Below, one piece after another: positions 49,325 through 58,923 of a DNA stretch of 64,000 nucleotides (its first letter is position 1; each line of letters begins with the position of its first letter). Source of the DNA: Vibrio coralliilyticus ATCC BAA-450 (GTDB taxonomy: Bacteria > Pseudomonadota > Gammaproteobacteria > Enterobacterales > Vibrionaceae); NCBI RefSeq assembly GCF_000176135.1, contig NZ_ACZN01000017.1, positions 806,001-870,000 on the forward strand, given 5' to 3'. The position numbers and the translations under genes are program-made. The notes below the pieces were generated by a model. The model had not been told where the DNA came from, did not search any database, and worked only from the letters and a program-made list of their open reading frames with translations.

Positions 49325-49711
49325 ATGACTCAACTTACGATTTTCTACGATGGTACCTGCCCACTGTGTGTGAAAGAAATGGAGCGCCTTGCACACTACG
49401 ACAACCAAGAGCATTTGATGCTGGTTGATATTCACTCCGAAAACTTCCTCAATTATCCTGAGATTGACGCCAGACATGCGACTAAAATTCTTCACGCATT
49501 GGATAACAACGGGACGCTTCTGCTTGGTTTAGATGTGACTTATCTCGCATGGAAACTGGTCGGAAAAGGCTGGTTGTACGCTCCATTGCGTTGGAAGCTC
49601 ATCCGTCCAGTTGCAGATTGGTGCTATCTCAGATTTGCAAACAACCGATATACCATTTCTAAGCTGCTGACTGGAAAGCGAAAATGCGATTCCGGTCAAT
49701 GTTTCCGATAA
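49325..49711 (+). CDS. DUF393 / DCC-family thiol-disulfide oxidoreductase-like protein
   Basis: 128 residues. IFYDGTCPLCVKE carries the DxxCxxC signature of the DCC family, with Cys at about 12 and 15. The rest is a compact helical domain with a second Cys pair at the C-terminus (CDSGQC). It lacks a signal peptide, so it is likely cytosolic. Redox function is proposed for the family but not shown. AGGATAATCCT lies before the ATG. Confidence 0.85.
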   Translation: MTQLTIFYDGTCPLCVKEMERLAHYDNQEHLMLVDIHSENFLNYPEIDARHATKILHALDNNGTLLLGLDVTYLAWKLVGKGWLYAPLRWKLIRPVADWCYLRFANNRYTISKLLTGKRKCDSGQCFR

Positions 49712-49721
49712 AATAGGACTA

Positions 49722-49799
49722 ATGTCTAACATCGAACACGAATTAACCTATCAAGATTCACAGTCCTACGTCGATAAATTGGCTAGTCTTATAAAATAA
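49722..49799 (+). CDS. Possible 25-residue small protein
   Basis: ATG 49722 with AGGA just upstream reads MSNIEHELTYQDSQSYVDKL, then ASLIK, and ends at TAA. It lies 10 bases after the DCC stop. Nothing is recognised, and a chance frame of this length is common, so confidence is low. Confidence 0.25.
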   Translation: MSNIEHELTYQDSQSYVDKLASLIK

Positions 49800-49945
49800 A
49801 CGTTTGGAACAATGCCCTTCTTTTACTCACAAACTCGAGCAGAAGAAGAACGCGTGAACCAAATTAATAACAACAGGCGTTTCATACCAGAAGCAGCTCT
49901 GACAATGTAAAAACGCCAAAGACCTTTCAAAGACAGGATGTTTGT

Positions 49946-51607
49946 ATGAGTCTAACTATTCGAAGTCGCCTGTACATTTTGGCGCTTGTTCCTTTACTGG
50001 TAATTGCACTGGGCATGCTTGGTTTTACTTACGTAAAAACCAGTGAACTCAATGACCAACAAATCGATGTAACCCGCACTAACATGATGAACATGAAGAA
50101 AGCGGAACTGAGAAACTACCTTCAAATGGCAAAATCTGCCGTCCAACCTTTTCTTGATAGAGGCGCCAGCCTAGAAGAAGCCTACCCAACCCTAAAGACT
50201 TTAGAATACGGTAAGACAGGTTATGTGTTTGGCTACGACTCTAAAGGCATACGAAGAGTCCAAGGTCAAAGTAGCAAAGGGATTGGCGACAGTTTCTGGA
50301 ACCTACAGGACAAACAAGGCAATTACTTAATCCAAGATCTGATACGTAACGCCAAAACAGGTGAATTCACCACATACTACTTCCCGAAACCGGGAGAAAC
50401 CGAAGCATTACCTAAGCTGAGTTACTCTATATTTATTCCTGAATGGGATTTGATGCTAGGTACTGGTTTCTATACCGACGACATCGATGCCATTGTGGCT
50501 GAAATGGAAAATGCGACGACGGAAGCGCTACAGGAAACCCTCTCTGCCATCATTTTGTTCTGTATCGTGATCGCTGGTATCGTTGCTGCCTTTGCTGTGG
50601 CTGTTAACCGAACCATTCTTAAGCCATTAGAAATGTTCGATGCTTCGATCAGTTCTTTTGCCAGCGGCGATGCGGATCTGACCGCCCGTATGGAAGATTT
50701 CAAAGCGCCAGAATTCTCCCAACTTAGCAAAAACTTCAATGCTTTTGTCGCTAGTCTGCAAACCATCATTCGAAGCGTCAGTGATGTAGGTCAGCAAGTT
50801 GTTTCCGAGACCAGCGACATGACGGGTCGCGCAGCGAAAGTAGATGAGTTGGCCTCAGGTCAACGTCAAGAGACTGAGCAAGTAGCAACCGCGATGACCG
50901 AGATGACCACAACAGCATCTGAAATCTCGAACAATGCCAGCCAAGCGGCGCATTCTGCCAAAGAAGCTGATGACAATGCCAAAGAAGCACAAGGCATCGT
51001 CAATTCTGCCGCCCAATCGGTGGAAGCGCTTGCCGAAGAAGTCTCTCAGGCGAATGGCGTTATTTCTCGTCTTGAAGGTGATGTGCAAAACATTTCTTCC
51101 TCTTTGGAAGTGATTCAAGACATCGCAGAACAAACTAATCTGCTGGCACTGAACGCAGCCATTGAGGCCGCTCGTGCTGGTGAGCAGGGTCGTGGATTTG
51201 CAGTTGTTGCCGATGAAGTTCGTAAACTGGCGAGTCGTACCCAAGACAGTACTGGTGAGATTCACCAGATGATTGAACAATTAAAAGCTGCATCGGACGA
51301 CGCGGTAAGAGCCATGGAATCAAGCCAGAAGCGTGGGGCCAGCACGGTAGCAGAAGCCAATGCTGCTGCTCAGGCGCTGATTCAGATTCAGGAATCCATC
51401 GGCACCATCATGGATATGAACTCCCTAATCGCAACCGCGACCGAAGAGCAAAGCTTGGTAGGCCAGGAAATTTCACAGCGCATAGTGGTGATTTCTGACC
51501 AGAGCTCTCAATCGGCTGAACTGGCCAACGAAAACCGTTCAGGCAGCCAAGAGCTGAATCAACGCGCCAATGAGCTGTACGAATTGGTAGACAGATTTAA
51601 GGTGTAA
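49946..51607 (+). CDS. Cache-domain methyl-accepting chemotaxis protein
   Basis: 553 residues. TM1 (about 11-28) is followed by a periplasmic single-Cache-type sensor (about 30-190) with TGYVFGYDSKGI and WDLMLGTGFYTDDI, TM2 (about 198-220), HAMP, and the signalling domain with the EQTNLLALNAAIEAARAGE tip. Cache sensors bind small organic acids, amino acids or similar; the ligand is not identifiable. GGATG lies before the start at 49946 with a weak AGGATG site. Single-gene unit with terminator. Confidence 0.92.
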   Translation: MSLTIRSRLYILALVPLLVIALGMLGFTYVKTSELNDQQIDVTRTNMMNMKKAELRNYLQMAKSAVQPFLDRGASLEEAYPTLKTLEYGKTGYVFGYDSKGIRRVQGQSSKGIGDSFWNLQDKQGNYLIQDLIRNAKTGEFTTYYFPKPGETEALPKLSYSIFIPEWDLMLGTGFYTDDIDAIVAEMENATTEALQETLSAIILFCIVIAGIVAAFAVAVNRTILKPLEMFDASISSFASGDADLTARMEDFKAPEFSQLSKNFNAFVASLQTIIRSVSDVGQQVVSETSDMTGRAAKVDELASGQRQETEQVATAMTEMTTTASEISNNASQAAHSAKEADDNAKEAQGIVNSAAQSVEALAEEVSQANGVISRLEGDVQNISSSLEVIQDIAEQTNLLALNAAIEAARAGEQGRGFAVVADEVRKLASRTQDSTGEIHQMIEQLKAASDDAVRAMESSQKRGASTVAEANAAAQALIQIQESIGTIMDMNSLIATATEEQSLVGQEISQRIVVISDQSSQSAELANENRSGSQELNQRANELYELVDRFKV

Positions 51608-51619
51608 GCCTCCAACTCC

Positions 51620-51650
51620 CAGAAGCCCGCAATCATTGCGGGCTTTTTAT
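51620..51650 (+). terminator. Terminator after the Cache chemoreceptor gene
   Basis: AGCCCGCAAT pairs with ATTGCGGGCT around CA and is followed by TTTTTAT. It also serves the convergent GlxA-type gene, whose stop lies at 51651. Confidence 0.9.
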
Positions 51651-52568
51651 TTATCGTCTAAAGCGCCGACGAAACTCCCCCGGGGTCAGCCCCATTATCT
51701 GACTGAATACCTTGCGACATGCACTCGCGTTTTCATACCCTACCTGATGGCTTATCCACTCAAAAGAATGAGTTGAACCTTCCAGGTAGTCACAAGCCTT
51801 CTGCACCCGTACTCGCTGCAAATACTGGTTTGGATTCATGCCTGTGGCTTTCATAAATCGACGCTGAAAAGTTCTTTCGGTCAAGTTTGCTTCAACAGCC
51901 AATTGTTTTACCGACACTGTCCGAGAAAAGCAGGCACTGATTCTGTGCTGAATTTCAACAATTGCAATATCACCATGAGAGAATGATGGCGTGAATTGCT
52001 GATAAAACCTCTGTTCTCTTGGCGCAGTATCGATGACCAACATCTTACCCAGTTGTCGCATGATTTGTGGTGAAGCATACCTGGATACCAACTCCAGTCC
52101 GAGATCCAACCAAGACATCATGCCACCAGCTGTAATCACATCGCCATGATCAATTAAAATTTGATTTATCTCCATGGGCTGCGATGGGTACTGTGACTTA
52201 AAGGTCTCAGCTAGCCCCCAATGGGTAGTCAGAGTCCTTTGTCCACCAATCCCTGACGCCGCCAAGATAAACGCGCCAGCACACGCCGACGCAATCACAC
52301 TGCCACGTCGGTGTTGCTCAACCAGCCATTCGAGTACTGGTGCTTCTGGTTTTCGGTAGAACTGATCGTCAATGCTGGGCGGGAGCAGCACGACATCAAA
52401 TTGCTTGGGAGGCATATTACACGCGTCAATAATGTGCGCTTTGAACTCCGTCTCAAGTTCACTCTCACGGCATGCTCGGTTGGCTAACTGAAAAAGCTCT
52501 TCAAAACCAAATACGGCCGATTTGAGAGCAAAAGGATAGTTAAATACGGCAATATTAATCTTAGGCAT
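51651..52568 (-). CDS. GlxA-type regulator (DJ-1/PfpI sensor + AraC HTH)
   Basis: 305 residues. The N-terminal 180 are a DJ-1/PfpI-like fold with SACAGAFILA at the nucleophile-elbow position, as in GlxA regulators. The C-terminal AraC HTH pair is VKQLAVEANLTERTFQRRFM and HQVGYENASACRKVF, ending LTPGEFRRRF. It is divergent from the isochorismatase-family hydrolase gene across about 106 bases, so that gene is the likely target. Confidence 0.87.
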   Translation of the reverse strand: MPKINIAVFNYPFALKSAVFGFEELFQLANRACRESELETEFKAHIIDACNMPPKQFDVVLLPPSIDDQFYRKPEAPVLEWLVEQHRRGSVIASACAGAFILAASGIGGQRTLTTHWGLAETFKSQYPSQPMEINQILIDHGDVITAGGMMSWLDLGLELVSRYASPQIMRQLGKMLVIDTAPREQRFYQQFTPSFSHGDIAIVEIQHRISACFSRTVSVKQLAVEANLTERTFQRRFMKATGMNPNQYLQRVRVQKACDYLEGSTHSFEWISHQVGYENASACRKVFSQIMGLTPGEFRRRFRR

Positions 52569-52674
52569 ACAATGTCGTTTTTAGCATTATTTGTGTCATT
52601 TTAGACTCTAAAAAGCCAAAAAATAAAGCGCCATAATGACTCTACTTTGAACGATACCAAACAGGAGAGACAAA

Positions 52675-53193
52675 ATGAGCCAGAAAGCACTACTCGTCAT
52701 CGATCTACAAAACGACTACTTTCCAACCGGGAAATTCCCTCTTTGGAACACAGAGAACACGTTAACCAATATCAAAGCAGCGATTAAAAAAGCCCAACAG
52801 AAACAGATTCCTGTGATTCACATTCAGCATATTGCAGACCCTGCTATGGGTATCGCCCCCTTTTTCAACAAAGGTAGTACAGGTGCAGATATCCACTCAG
52901 AGATCCTCGCAAGCGCACCGGAAGGGGATATTGTCGTTAAATCTTTCGCAGACAGCTTTGAACAAACAGAGCTAGAAAATGTGCTCAAAAAGCATGGGGT
53001 AACTGAATTGATTGTTTGCGGCATGATGACGCAAAACTGCGTGACTCATACTGCGATTTCCAAAGCAGCAGAGCAATATGAAGTATCTGTGCTGGCCGAT
53101 TGTTGCACCACCACAGATGAAATGATTCATAATATCGCCCTTCATGCCATCTCTACACGTGTTCCGTTGATAAACACTGAGCAACTGATTTAA
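52675..53193 (+). CDS. Isochorismatase-family cysteine hydrolase
   Basis: 172 residues. The catalytic triad of the family can be traced: Asp in VIDLQNDYF, a Lys in VVKSFADSF and Cys in GMMTQNCVTHT, and the CisPro-type residues around. Members hydrolyse nicotinamide, isochorismate, N-carbamoyl or similar small amides. GGAGAGAC precedes ATG 52675. Divergent from the GlxA-type regulator. Confidence 0.88.
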   Translation: MSQKALLVIDLQNDYFPTGKFPLWNTENTLTNIKAAIKKAQQKQIPVIHIQHIADPAMGIAPFFNKGSTGADIHSEILASAPEGDIVVKSFADSFEQTELENVLKKHGVTELIVCGMMTQNCVTHTAISKAAEQYEVSVLADCCTTTDEMIHNIALHAISTRVPLINTEQLI

Positions 53194-53537
53194 GCCTCAG
53201 TAAGGCCTCTTGTCTAACAGGGGCCTTCTGCAAACCCGTCATCCAAAATAAATCACTATTGCCTTAGCACGTAGATTCCACCACATAGAGCAAAAGCTCT
53301 CATTTATGATTCTTATCCCACGATTCAAGAAATAGTAATAAGTCAATTTCAATAATCTTATAAACCACGCGCAGATTTATAGACTAACTAAAACAACAAT
53401 ATGCAACATATTGGATATATGCATAGTGTGAATTCTGTAGTCAGGTTCTCTTTGAACCACGAGAACCCACCTGACATGCTTGATGTTTGTAGTAGGCCAT
53501 GTTCAACAATCTCTTTTACTATTCAAAGGAAGACAGT
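53194..53537. other. Spacer upstream of the secreted protease gene
   Basis: 344 bases. AAGGCC...GGGGCCTT at 53202-53227 is a likely, imperfect terminator for the hydrolase gene. AT-rich DNA follows, with a repeated ATATGCA element near 53400 and 53418 in the probable promoter of the protease gene. No gene, repeat or further regulator site is recognised. Confidence 0.4.
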
Positions 53538-55118
53538 ATGTTTAAGAAATTATTAAGTTGTTGTATCGCCTCGACTCTTTCAGTGATCTCAACCTCGGGG
53601 CTTGCGCAACAGAACGAAGGAGGAGCCATTGCATCTGAGGATCAAATGCTTGCGCCTTTAATGACGGCGTCGGCAGAATCTGCGATTAAAAATCAATACA
53701 TCGTTGTGCTAAAACAGCCATTAACGATGAGTAACGACCAACAAGCCCTTCAGCAGTTTACGCAGCAAACCGTTTCTGGTTTAGCTAGCCAACACGCCTT
53801 TAAGATCGATAAAGTTTATGACCGTTCGTTAAGTGGTTTTGTAGCGACTCTTTCGGCTGAACAACTGAAAGCACTTCGTGCAGATCAACAAGTTGACTTC
53901 ATTGAGCAAGACCAAATCATCTCACTTGATCCTGTCGTCTCCGCCAACGCGACTCAGACTAACCCAGTTTGGGGATTAGATCGAATCGATCAACGTGATT
54001 TGCCACTCAGCAACAGCTACACCTACAACTACGATGGTTCAGGTGTGACCGCTTACGTTATCGATACTGGTGTAACAAACACTCACGTTGAGTTCGGTGG
54101 CCGCGCAAGATCAGGTTATGACTTCGTCGATAACGATAGTGACGCAACCGACTGTAACGGTCATGGTACTCACGTAGCGGGTACCATTGGTGGCTCACAA
54201 TATGGTGTGGCGAAAAACGTCAATATCGTAGGTGTACGTGTACTAAGTTGTAGCGGTTCAGGTACAACTTCTGGCGTCATTGGCGGTGTTGATTGGGTAG
54301 CAGCAAACGCTTCTGGCCCATCAGTAGCCAACATGAGCTTGGGTGGTGGCGTTTCTACAGCGCTTGATCAAGCGGTTGCCAGCGCGGTTCAATCAGGCAT
54401 CAGCTTTATGCTAGCAGCAGGTAACTCCAACGCTGACGCTTGTAACTCTTCTCCAGCTCGCGAGTCTAGCGGCGTAACTGTAGGCTCAACAACCAGCAGC
54501 GATAGCCGCTCAAGCTTCTCAAACTGGGGGAGCTGTGTTGATGTATTTGCGCCAGGTTCAGATATCAAATCAGCTTGGTACGATGGTGGTTACCGCACCA
54601 TCAGTGGTACATCAATGGCAACACCTCACGTAGCAGGTGTCGCGGCTCTGTATCTGCAAGAAAACAACTCTCTGTCACCTGCTCAAGTATCAACGCTGAT
54701 CAGTGAACGTGCGAGCGTAAACAAAGTCAGTGATACTAAAGGTACCGTGAATAAACTGCTATACAGCCAAACCGACAGCGGTTGTGACCCAGATTGTGGT
54801 ACACCTTCTCCAGATGGTGAACTCACCAACGGCACACCTGTGACTGGTATCAGCGGCAGCCGCGGTGAACAGAAGCACTACTACATCGACGTGACTGCTG
54901 GCCAGACACTAACTGTAAGCACTAGCGGTGGTTCAGGTGATGCCGATCTTTATGTTCGCTTTGGCGCCAAACCAACGACTAGCTCTTGGGACTGCCGCCC
55001 ATATCGCTACGGCAACACTGAGACATGCACAGTGTCTAGCACTCAAAATGGTCGCTACTACGTGATGCTTAATGGCTACACTAGCTTTAGCGGTGTCAGC
55101 GTTCAGGCTAGCTACTAA
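53538..55118 (+). CDS. Secreted alkaline serine protease (proteinase-K-type subtilase, S8)
   Basis: 526 residues. Signal peptide (to about residue 23), an I9 propeptide (QYIVVLKQPL to IEQDQ) and the S8 domain with Asp176 (YVIDTG), His212 (GHGTHVAG) and Ser359 (GTSMATPH). A C-terminal pre-peptidase (PPC) domain of about 90 residues follows (GDADLYVRFG). The Cys pattern fits a disulfide-stabilised secreted enzyme. It resembles the alkaline exoprotease of V. alginolyticus and related species. AAAGGAAG precedes ATG 53538. Regulation by quorum sensing is common for such genes but is not shown here. Confidence 0.93.
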   Translation: MFKKLLSCCIASTLSVISTSGLAQQNEGGAIASEDQMLAPLMTASAESAIKNQYIVVLKQPLTMSNDQQALQQFTQQTVSGLASQHAFKIDKVYDRSLSGFVATLSAEQLKALRADQQVDFIEQDQIISLDPVVSANATQTNPVWGLDRIDQRDLPLSNSYTYNYDGSGVTAYVIDTGVTNTHVEFGGRARSGYDFVDNDSDATDCNGHGTHVAGTIGGSQYGVAKNVNIVGVRVLSCSGSGTTSGVIGGVDWVAANASGPSVANMSLGGGVSTALDQAVASAVQSGISFMLAAGNSNADACNSSPARESSGVTVGSTTSSDSRSSFSNWGSCVDVFAPGSDIKSAWYDGGYRTISGTSMATPHVAGVAALYLQENNSLSPAQVSTLISERASVNKVSDTKGTVNKLLYSQTDSGCDPDCGTPSPDGELTNGTPVTGISGSRGEQKHYYIDVTAGQTLTVSTSGGSGDADLYVRFGAKPTTSSWDCRPYRYGNTETCTVSSTQNGRYYVMLNGYTSFSGVSVQASY

Positions 55119-55142
55119 CTTTCCCACTTTTCCTTAAACAAT

Positions 55143-55176
55143 AATGCCAGTCAGCATTTGCCGACTGGCATTTTTT
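55143..55176 (+). terminator. Terminator after the protease gene
   Basis: ATGCCAGTC pairs with GACTGGCAT around a 10-base loop, followed by TTTTTTG. Lies 25 bases past the stop codon. Confidence 0.92.
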
Positions 55177-55350
55177 GATACTAAACACAGACAAATCTCT
55201 TTCTTCACGTCATGATACTTTACTCAATTCGGTAACTGCACTGACCTAAAACTGTCATATTTCGGTGTTAGGCTGGCGCGCTTTTTATATACAGATAATT
55301 TTTCTCTTGCTATCGATACGTTTCGAAAACCAAGAGGCTTCAGGGCATCC

Positions 55351-56781
55351 ATGAAAAAGCAAACTCTCTCCATTGCTATAGCAGCAACATTCCTCTCTGG
55401 TTGTGCTCAACTTGCGCCAGAAAACCAGGTCGATCTGATGATCACCAACGGTCAAGTTCTGACCATTAACGCCGACATGGACGTGATCGACAATGGTGTC
55501 GTTGTCGTTAAAGATGACACCATTGTCGCGATTGGTGGACAGGAACTGCAAGATCAGTATCACGCTAAACAAACTATCGATGCTGATGATGGCATCGTAT
55601 TACCCGGCTTTATCAACGCCCACAACCATTTGCCAATGATTGCCTTTCGCGGCCTTGGCGAAGAAGGGATTTCCAACCGCCTGTTTGCCTACTTCTTCCC
55701 TCTAGAGGGCGAAAAGCTCAGCCGAGAGCTGATTTATAACGCCACAAAACTCGGCACTATCGATCTCGCTCAAAGTGGCGTAACGACCTATGCGGACATG
55801 TATTACCACATGGATGAAATGGCCAAAGCGACCAAAGAAGTGGGGCTGCGCGCAGTACTAGGTGAGACCGTGATAAAGTTTCCCGTCGTTGATGCCAAAG
55901 AACCCTATGGTGGCATCGAATACGCGGAACACTTTATCGATACATACAAAAACGATCCACTAGTCACTCCAGCTTACGCACCTCACGCCGTTTACACGGT
56001 CAGCAAAGAAAAGCTGCAACAAATCAATCAGCTGTCAAAACAACATGATGTGCCTGTACTAATCCATGTTGCCGAGTTCCCGAATGAGCAGGAGCGCATC
56101 AAAGAGGAGCACAACGCCAAATCTCCGGTCGATTACCTGGCACAGATTGGCGCACTGGATGAACGCACCGTTCTGGCCCACGCCATCCATCTCTCAGAAC
56201 AAGATCAACAACTGATCAAACAGGCTGATGCAGGTGTGTCATACAACCCAATGGCCAACGCCAAAGGTGCAACAGGTATTGCCCCAGCATGGGAGATGTA
56301 TCGATCTGGTATACGTATGGGGCTGGGTACAGACGGGCCAATGAGCTCCAATCAAGTCGATCTCTGGCGTACGCTCAGCTATTCCGCCAACATGCAAAGA
56401 CTGAAACATAACGACCGTACCATCATGATTCCTCAGCAAACTATAGAGCTGGCTACCATCGGCGGCGCAAGAGCCCTGCATATGGAAGACCAGATCGGTT
56501 CATTGGAGACAGGTAAAAAAGCGGACATTATTATTGTAGAAACACAGTCTGCGAACATGATGCCAAACTATGACCCGTACGCGACCTTGGTATACCAAGC
56601 TAACCCAAGCAATGTTTCAACTACCATCGTCAACGGACAGGTCGTCATGCATGAACGTGAAATGGAAACCGTGCAGTTGGACGACATTCGCCAGAGCGTT
56701 GAAGCCTTCGAAGCCGATATCAGTGAATTTGCTAAAGAGCTGGCCAAGAAAGCGATTAAATCTAAAAGTCTGATGGATTAA
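55351..56781 (+). CDS. Lipoprotein amidohydrolase (COG0402, SAH/MTA deaminase-like)
   Basis: 476 residues. The N-terminus (MKKQTLSIAIAATFLSGC) ends in a lipobox LSGC, so the enzyme should be lipid-anchored outside the inner membrane. Metal ligands of the COG0402 group: NAHNH (His91, His93), a HVAE His/Glu, His in AHAIHL and Asp in GTDGPMSS. The family covers S-adenosylhomocysteine, methylthioadenosine, guanine and atrazine-type deaminases or dechlorinases. A periplasmic location is unusual for nucleoside deaminases. Single-gene unit. Confidence 0.87.
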   Translation: MKKQTLSIAIAATFLSGCAQLAPENQVDLMITNGQVLTINADMDVIDNGVVVVKDDTIVAIGGQELQDQYHAKQTIDADDGIVLPGFINAHNHLPMIAFRGLGEEGISNRLFAYFFPLEGEKLSRELIYNATKLGTIDLAQSGVTTYADMYYHMDEMAKATKEVGLRAVLGETVIKFPVVDAKEPYGGIEYAEHFIDTYKNDPLVTPAYAPHAVYTVSKEKLQQINQLSKQHDVPVLIHVAEFPNEQERIKEEHNAKSPVDYLAQIGALDERTVLAHAIHLSEQDQQLIKQADAGVSYNPMANAKGATGIAPAWEMYRSGIRMGLGTDGPMSSNQVDLWRTLSYSANMQRLKHNDRTIMIPQQTIELATIGGARALHMEDQIGSLETGKKADIIIVETQSANMMPNYDPYATLVYQANPSNVSTTIVNGQVVMHEREMETVQLDDIRQSVEAFEADISEFAKELAKKAIKSKSLMD

Positions 56782-56793
56782 TCAGGTTTAGAG

Positions 56794-56823
56794 GAGGGCC
56801 TCTATACGAAAAGGCCCTCTTTC
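56794..56823 (+). terminator. Terminator after the amidohydrolase gene
   Basis: GAGGGCCT pairs with AGGCCCTC around an AT-rich loop of about 8 bases, then TTTCC. It also faces the AraC gene ending at 56842. Confidence 0.75.
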
Positions 56824-56841
56824 CAATCTCTAATTCGTCTA

Positions 56842-57747
56842 TTAGTTTTCATTCTGTTTTACGAATTGCCCTGGCGTCATGCCGAAATGATTTTTGAACG
56901 CACGCGTAAAATGAGACTGATCATTAAACCCAAGCTCGTGTGCCGTTAACGCAATATTCGCTGAACCTAACGAAAGTACCAATCGTGCTTGCTCCAAACG
57001 CTTGTTCATCAAGTATTGATAAGGCGTTACCCCGATGAGCTTTTTAAACTCCCTCAGAAAGTAAAACTTGCTGCAGCCGAGCAAGTCGGCGAGATCATCA
57101 ACCGCGATATTGTTGCCGATGTTTTCTTCAATGTACTGGTCAATCTTATCGACTTGGTGTTGGTCGAACTTAGAGGCAGCAAGCTGGTTGTTCTTTAGAT
57201 CAAAGTAGTTGGAATAGTTTTGAATGTAGTGAGTTGCCAGCAACGAGATCAAGTTATTGAGGTAGGTTTTACCATTTCGCCCTTTGGCTTTTGCTTCCAA
57301 CATAAACAATTCAATGATGCCTTTGATGGTTTCATCTAACACATTGTAGTTGTTCAAAAATTGCAGCTCAATCCCGTCTAAATTTAATGGGCAGTATGAG
57401 AAAAACTCCTGTTCTTCAATCGCTAAGATAACGAAATAACAAGGCTCAGCTACATCGTGGGTAAATGGGGTTTTAGGCGGGTTAATCCAAATGTTGCCCG
57501 GGCTGGTTTTCAGGTCGGCGAACGTGCCATCCTTTTCGACGCTCCAATTCAAATCTTTTTCTAGCGCAAGCGCAAAGTAGAAGTATGGGGTGTAGACATT
57601 CTTTGGATAGAAGTAAGGAGACGATCCTTTTTCTACCAACACGCCGAGCCAATCTAATCCATGGTTTGAAAACTCAATATCCAGCACATCGCCGCAACCT
57701 GATAGCTCGTTAGATTCAGAGTCATAAAACTTTAGCTCGGACTTCAT
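56842..57747 (-). CDS. AraC-family transcriptional regulator
   Basis: 301 residues. N-terminal sensor (about 1-190) without a clear family; the C-terminal HTH pair is VDDLADLLGCSKFYFLREFK and LTAHELGFNDQSHFTRAFK, ending FGMTPGQF. It is divergent from the second hydrolase/NTF2 unit starting at 57938, so it is the likely regulator of that module, as LysR is for the related module at 19 kb. Confidence 0.9.
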   Translation of the reverse strand: MKSELKFYDSESNELSGCGDVLDIEFSNHGLDWLGVLVEKGSSPYFYPKNVYTPYFYFALALEKDLNWSVEKDGTFADLKTSPGNIWINPPKTPFTHDVAEPCYFVILAIEEQEFFSYCPLNLDGIELQFLNNYNVLDETIKGIIELFMLEAKAKGRNGKTYLNNLISLLATHYIQNYSNYFDLKNNQLAASKFDQHQVDKIDQYIEENIGNNIAVDDLADLLGCSKFYFLREFKKLIGVTPYQYLMNKRLEQARLVLSLGSANIALTAHELGFNDQSHFTRAFKNHFGMTPGQFVKQNEN

Positions 57748-57937
57748 TTTCTTCCCTTAGTTATCTTCCACTTGCTAGCTGAAACTAGCTGAGTTTTGCA
57801 CATTTCGTCAACTTATTGAGGGGCAAGAAAATACAAAAATTCAGGCAGGAATGTTCAATCTTCTCTCGCGCTGCAGCGCTAATCTATACCCAAGTTAGCC
57901 GCATAGCTCAGGCAATGCACCAGACAGAGAGGACGCC

Positions 57938-58912
57938 ATGTTTAAGAAATCGCTTTTACTACTATTGAGTAGTTTACCGTTCGCCACTTTTGCTCACTCA
58001 GTTTCTGCAAATGATGACAACACGAACCTAGCTTTAGAGGAGACCACCATGAAACACATCGAACTTAATACTCAAGTAGGTCAACTTGCTGCAAACCTTT
58101 ACCTACCAAAAGACGCGAAAGATGCTCCAGTTGTGGTTGTGACTGGCGCATGGACAACGGTGAAAGAGCAGATGCCAGCGGTTTACGCTCAAGCATTGGC
58201 AGAGCGAGGCTACGCCGCACTGACGTTTGATTTTCGGGGTTGGGGGGAAAGCAAAGACCCAGTGATGTATTTAGAAGATCCTGCACGTAAAACGGCAGAC
58301 ATTCGCGCAGTAATTGATGTGGTGAGTCAATTGGACGGTGTTGATGCATCACGTATCGCTGGTTTGGGTATCTGTGCGTCAGCGGGTTACATGCTAGATG
58401 CAGTGACAGGTAACGACAAAGTAAAAGCTGCAGCCGTAGTTGCTCCCTGGCTGCACGACAAAGCGATGGCGACAGAAATTTATGGTGGTGAAGAAAGTGC
58501 TAAAAACTTACTTGCATTAGCGGCAGAAGCAGCTCGCTCAGCAACGCCAGTTTACATTGAAGCGGCAAGCACGACCAATGAGAATGCATTGATGTTCCAA
58601 GCGCCTTACTACACAGAGACAGACCGTGGATTGATTCCTGAGTATGACAACCAATACAACGTTGCATCTTGGACAGGATGGTTAAATTACGACGCTCAAG
58701 CAAGCGCAGCAACACAAGATAAACCGGTACTTATGGTGGCATCTGAAGCGATGGCTCTGCCTGCTGGAGCTCACCGTTACCTTGAAAATGCTGGCAGCAA
58801 TATTGACGCAGTATGGCTATCCGACATAAACCAATTCGACTTCTACGACCAACCAGAAGCGGTACAGCTAGCTGTCGATGAAGTTATTAAGCACTTCGAA
58901 GCGAATCTATAA
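57938..58912 (+). CDS. Alpha/beta hydrolase (YcjY-like) with N-terminal signal, second start inside
   Basis: 324 residues. The first 37 codons encode a signal-peptide-like leader (MFKKSLLLLLSSLPFATFA) after a GAGAGGACG site. A second good start lies at ATG 58049, with GAGGAG six bases before it; from there the protein (MKHIELNTQ) lines up with the start of the paralogue at 21541. Motifs are shared with that paralogue: VTGAWTTVKEQMP, FDFRGWG, GICASAGY (Cys nucleophile), VAPWLH. Both exported and cytosolic forms could be made. NTF2-like gene follows by 11 bases. Confidence 0.86.
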   Translation: MFKKSLLLLLSSLPFATFAHSVSANDDNTNLALEETTMKHIELNTQVGQLAANLYLPKDAKDAPVVVVTGAWTTVKEQMPAVYAQALAERGYAALTFDFRGWGESKDPVMYLEDPARKTADIRAVIDVVSQLDGVDASRIAGLGICASAGYMLDAVTGNDKVKAAAVVAPWLHDKAMATEIYGGEESAKNLLALAAEAARSATPVYIEAASTTNENALMFQAPYYTETDRGLIPEYDNQYNVASWTGWLNYDAQASAATQDKPVLMVASEAMALPAGAHRYLENAGSNIDAVWLSDINQFDFYDQPEAVQLAVDEVIKHFEANL

Positions 58913-58923
58913 GGGAGCACGTA

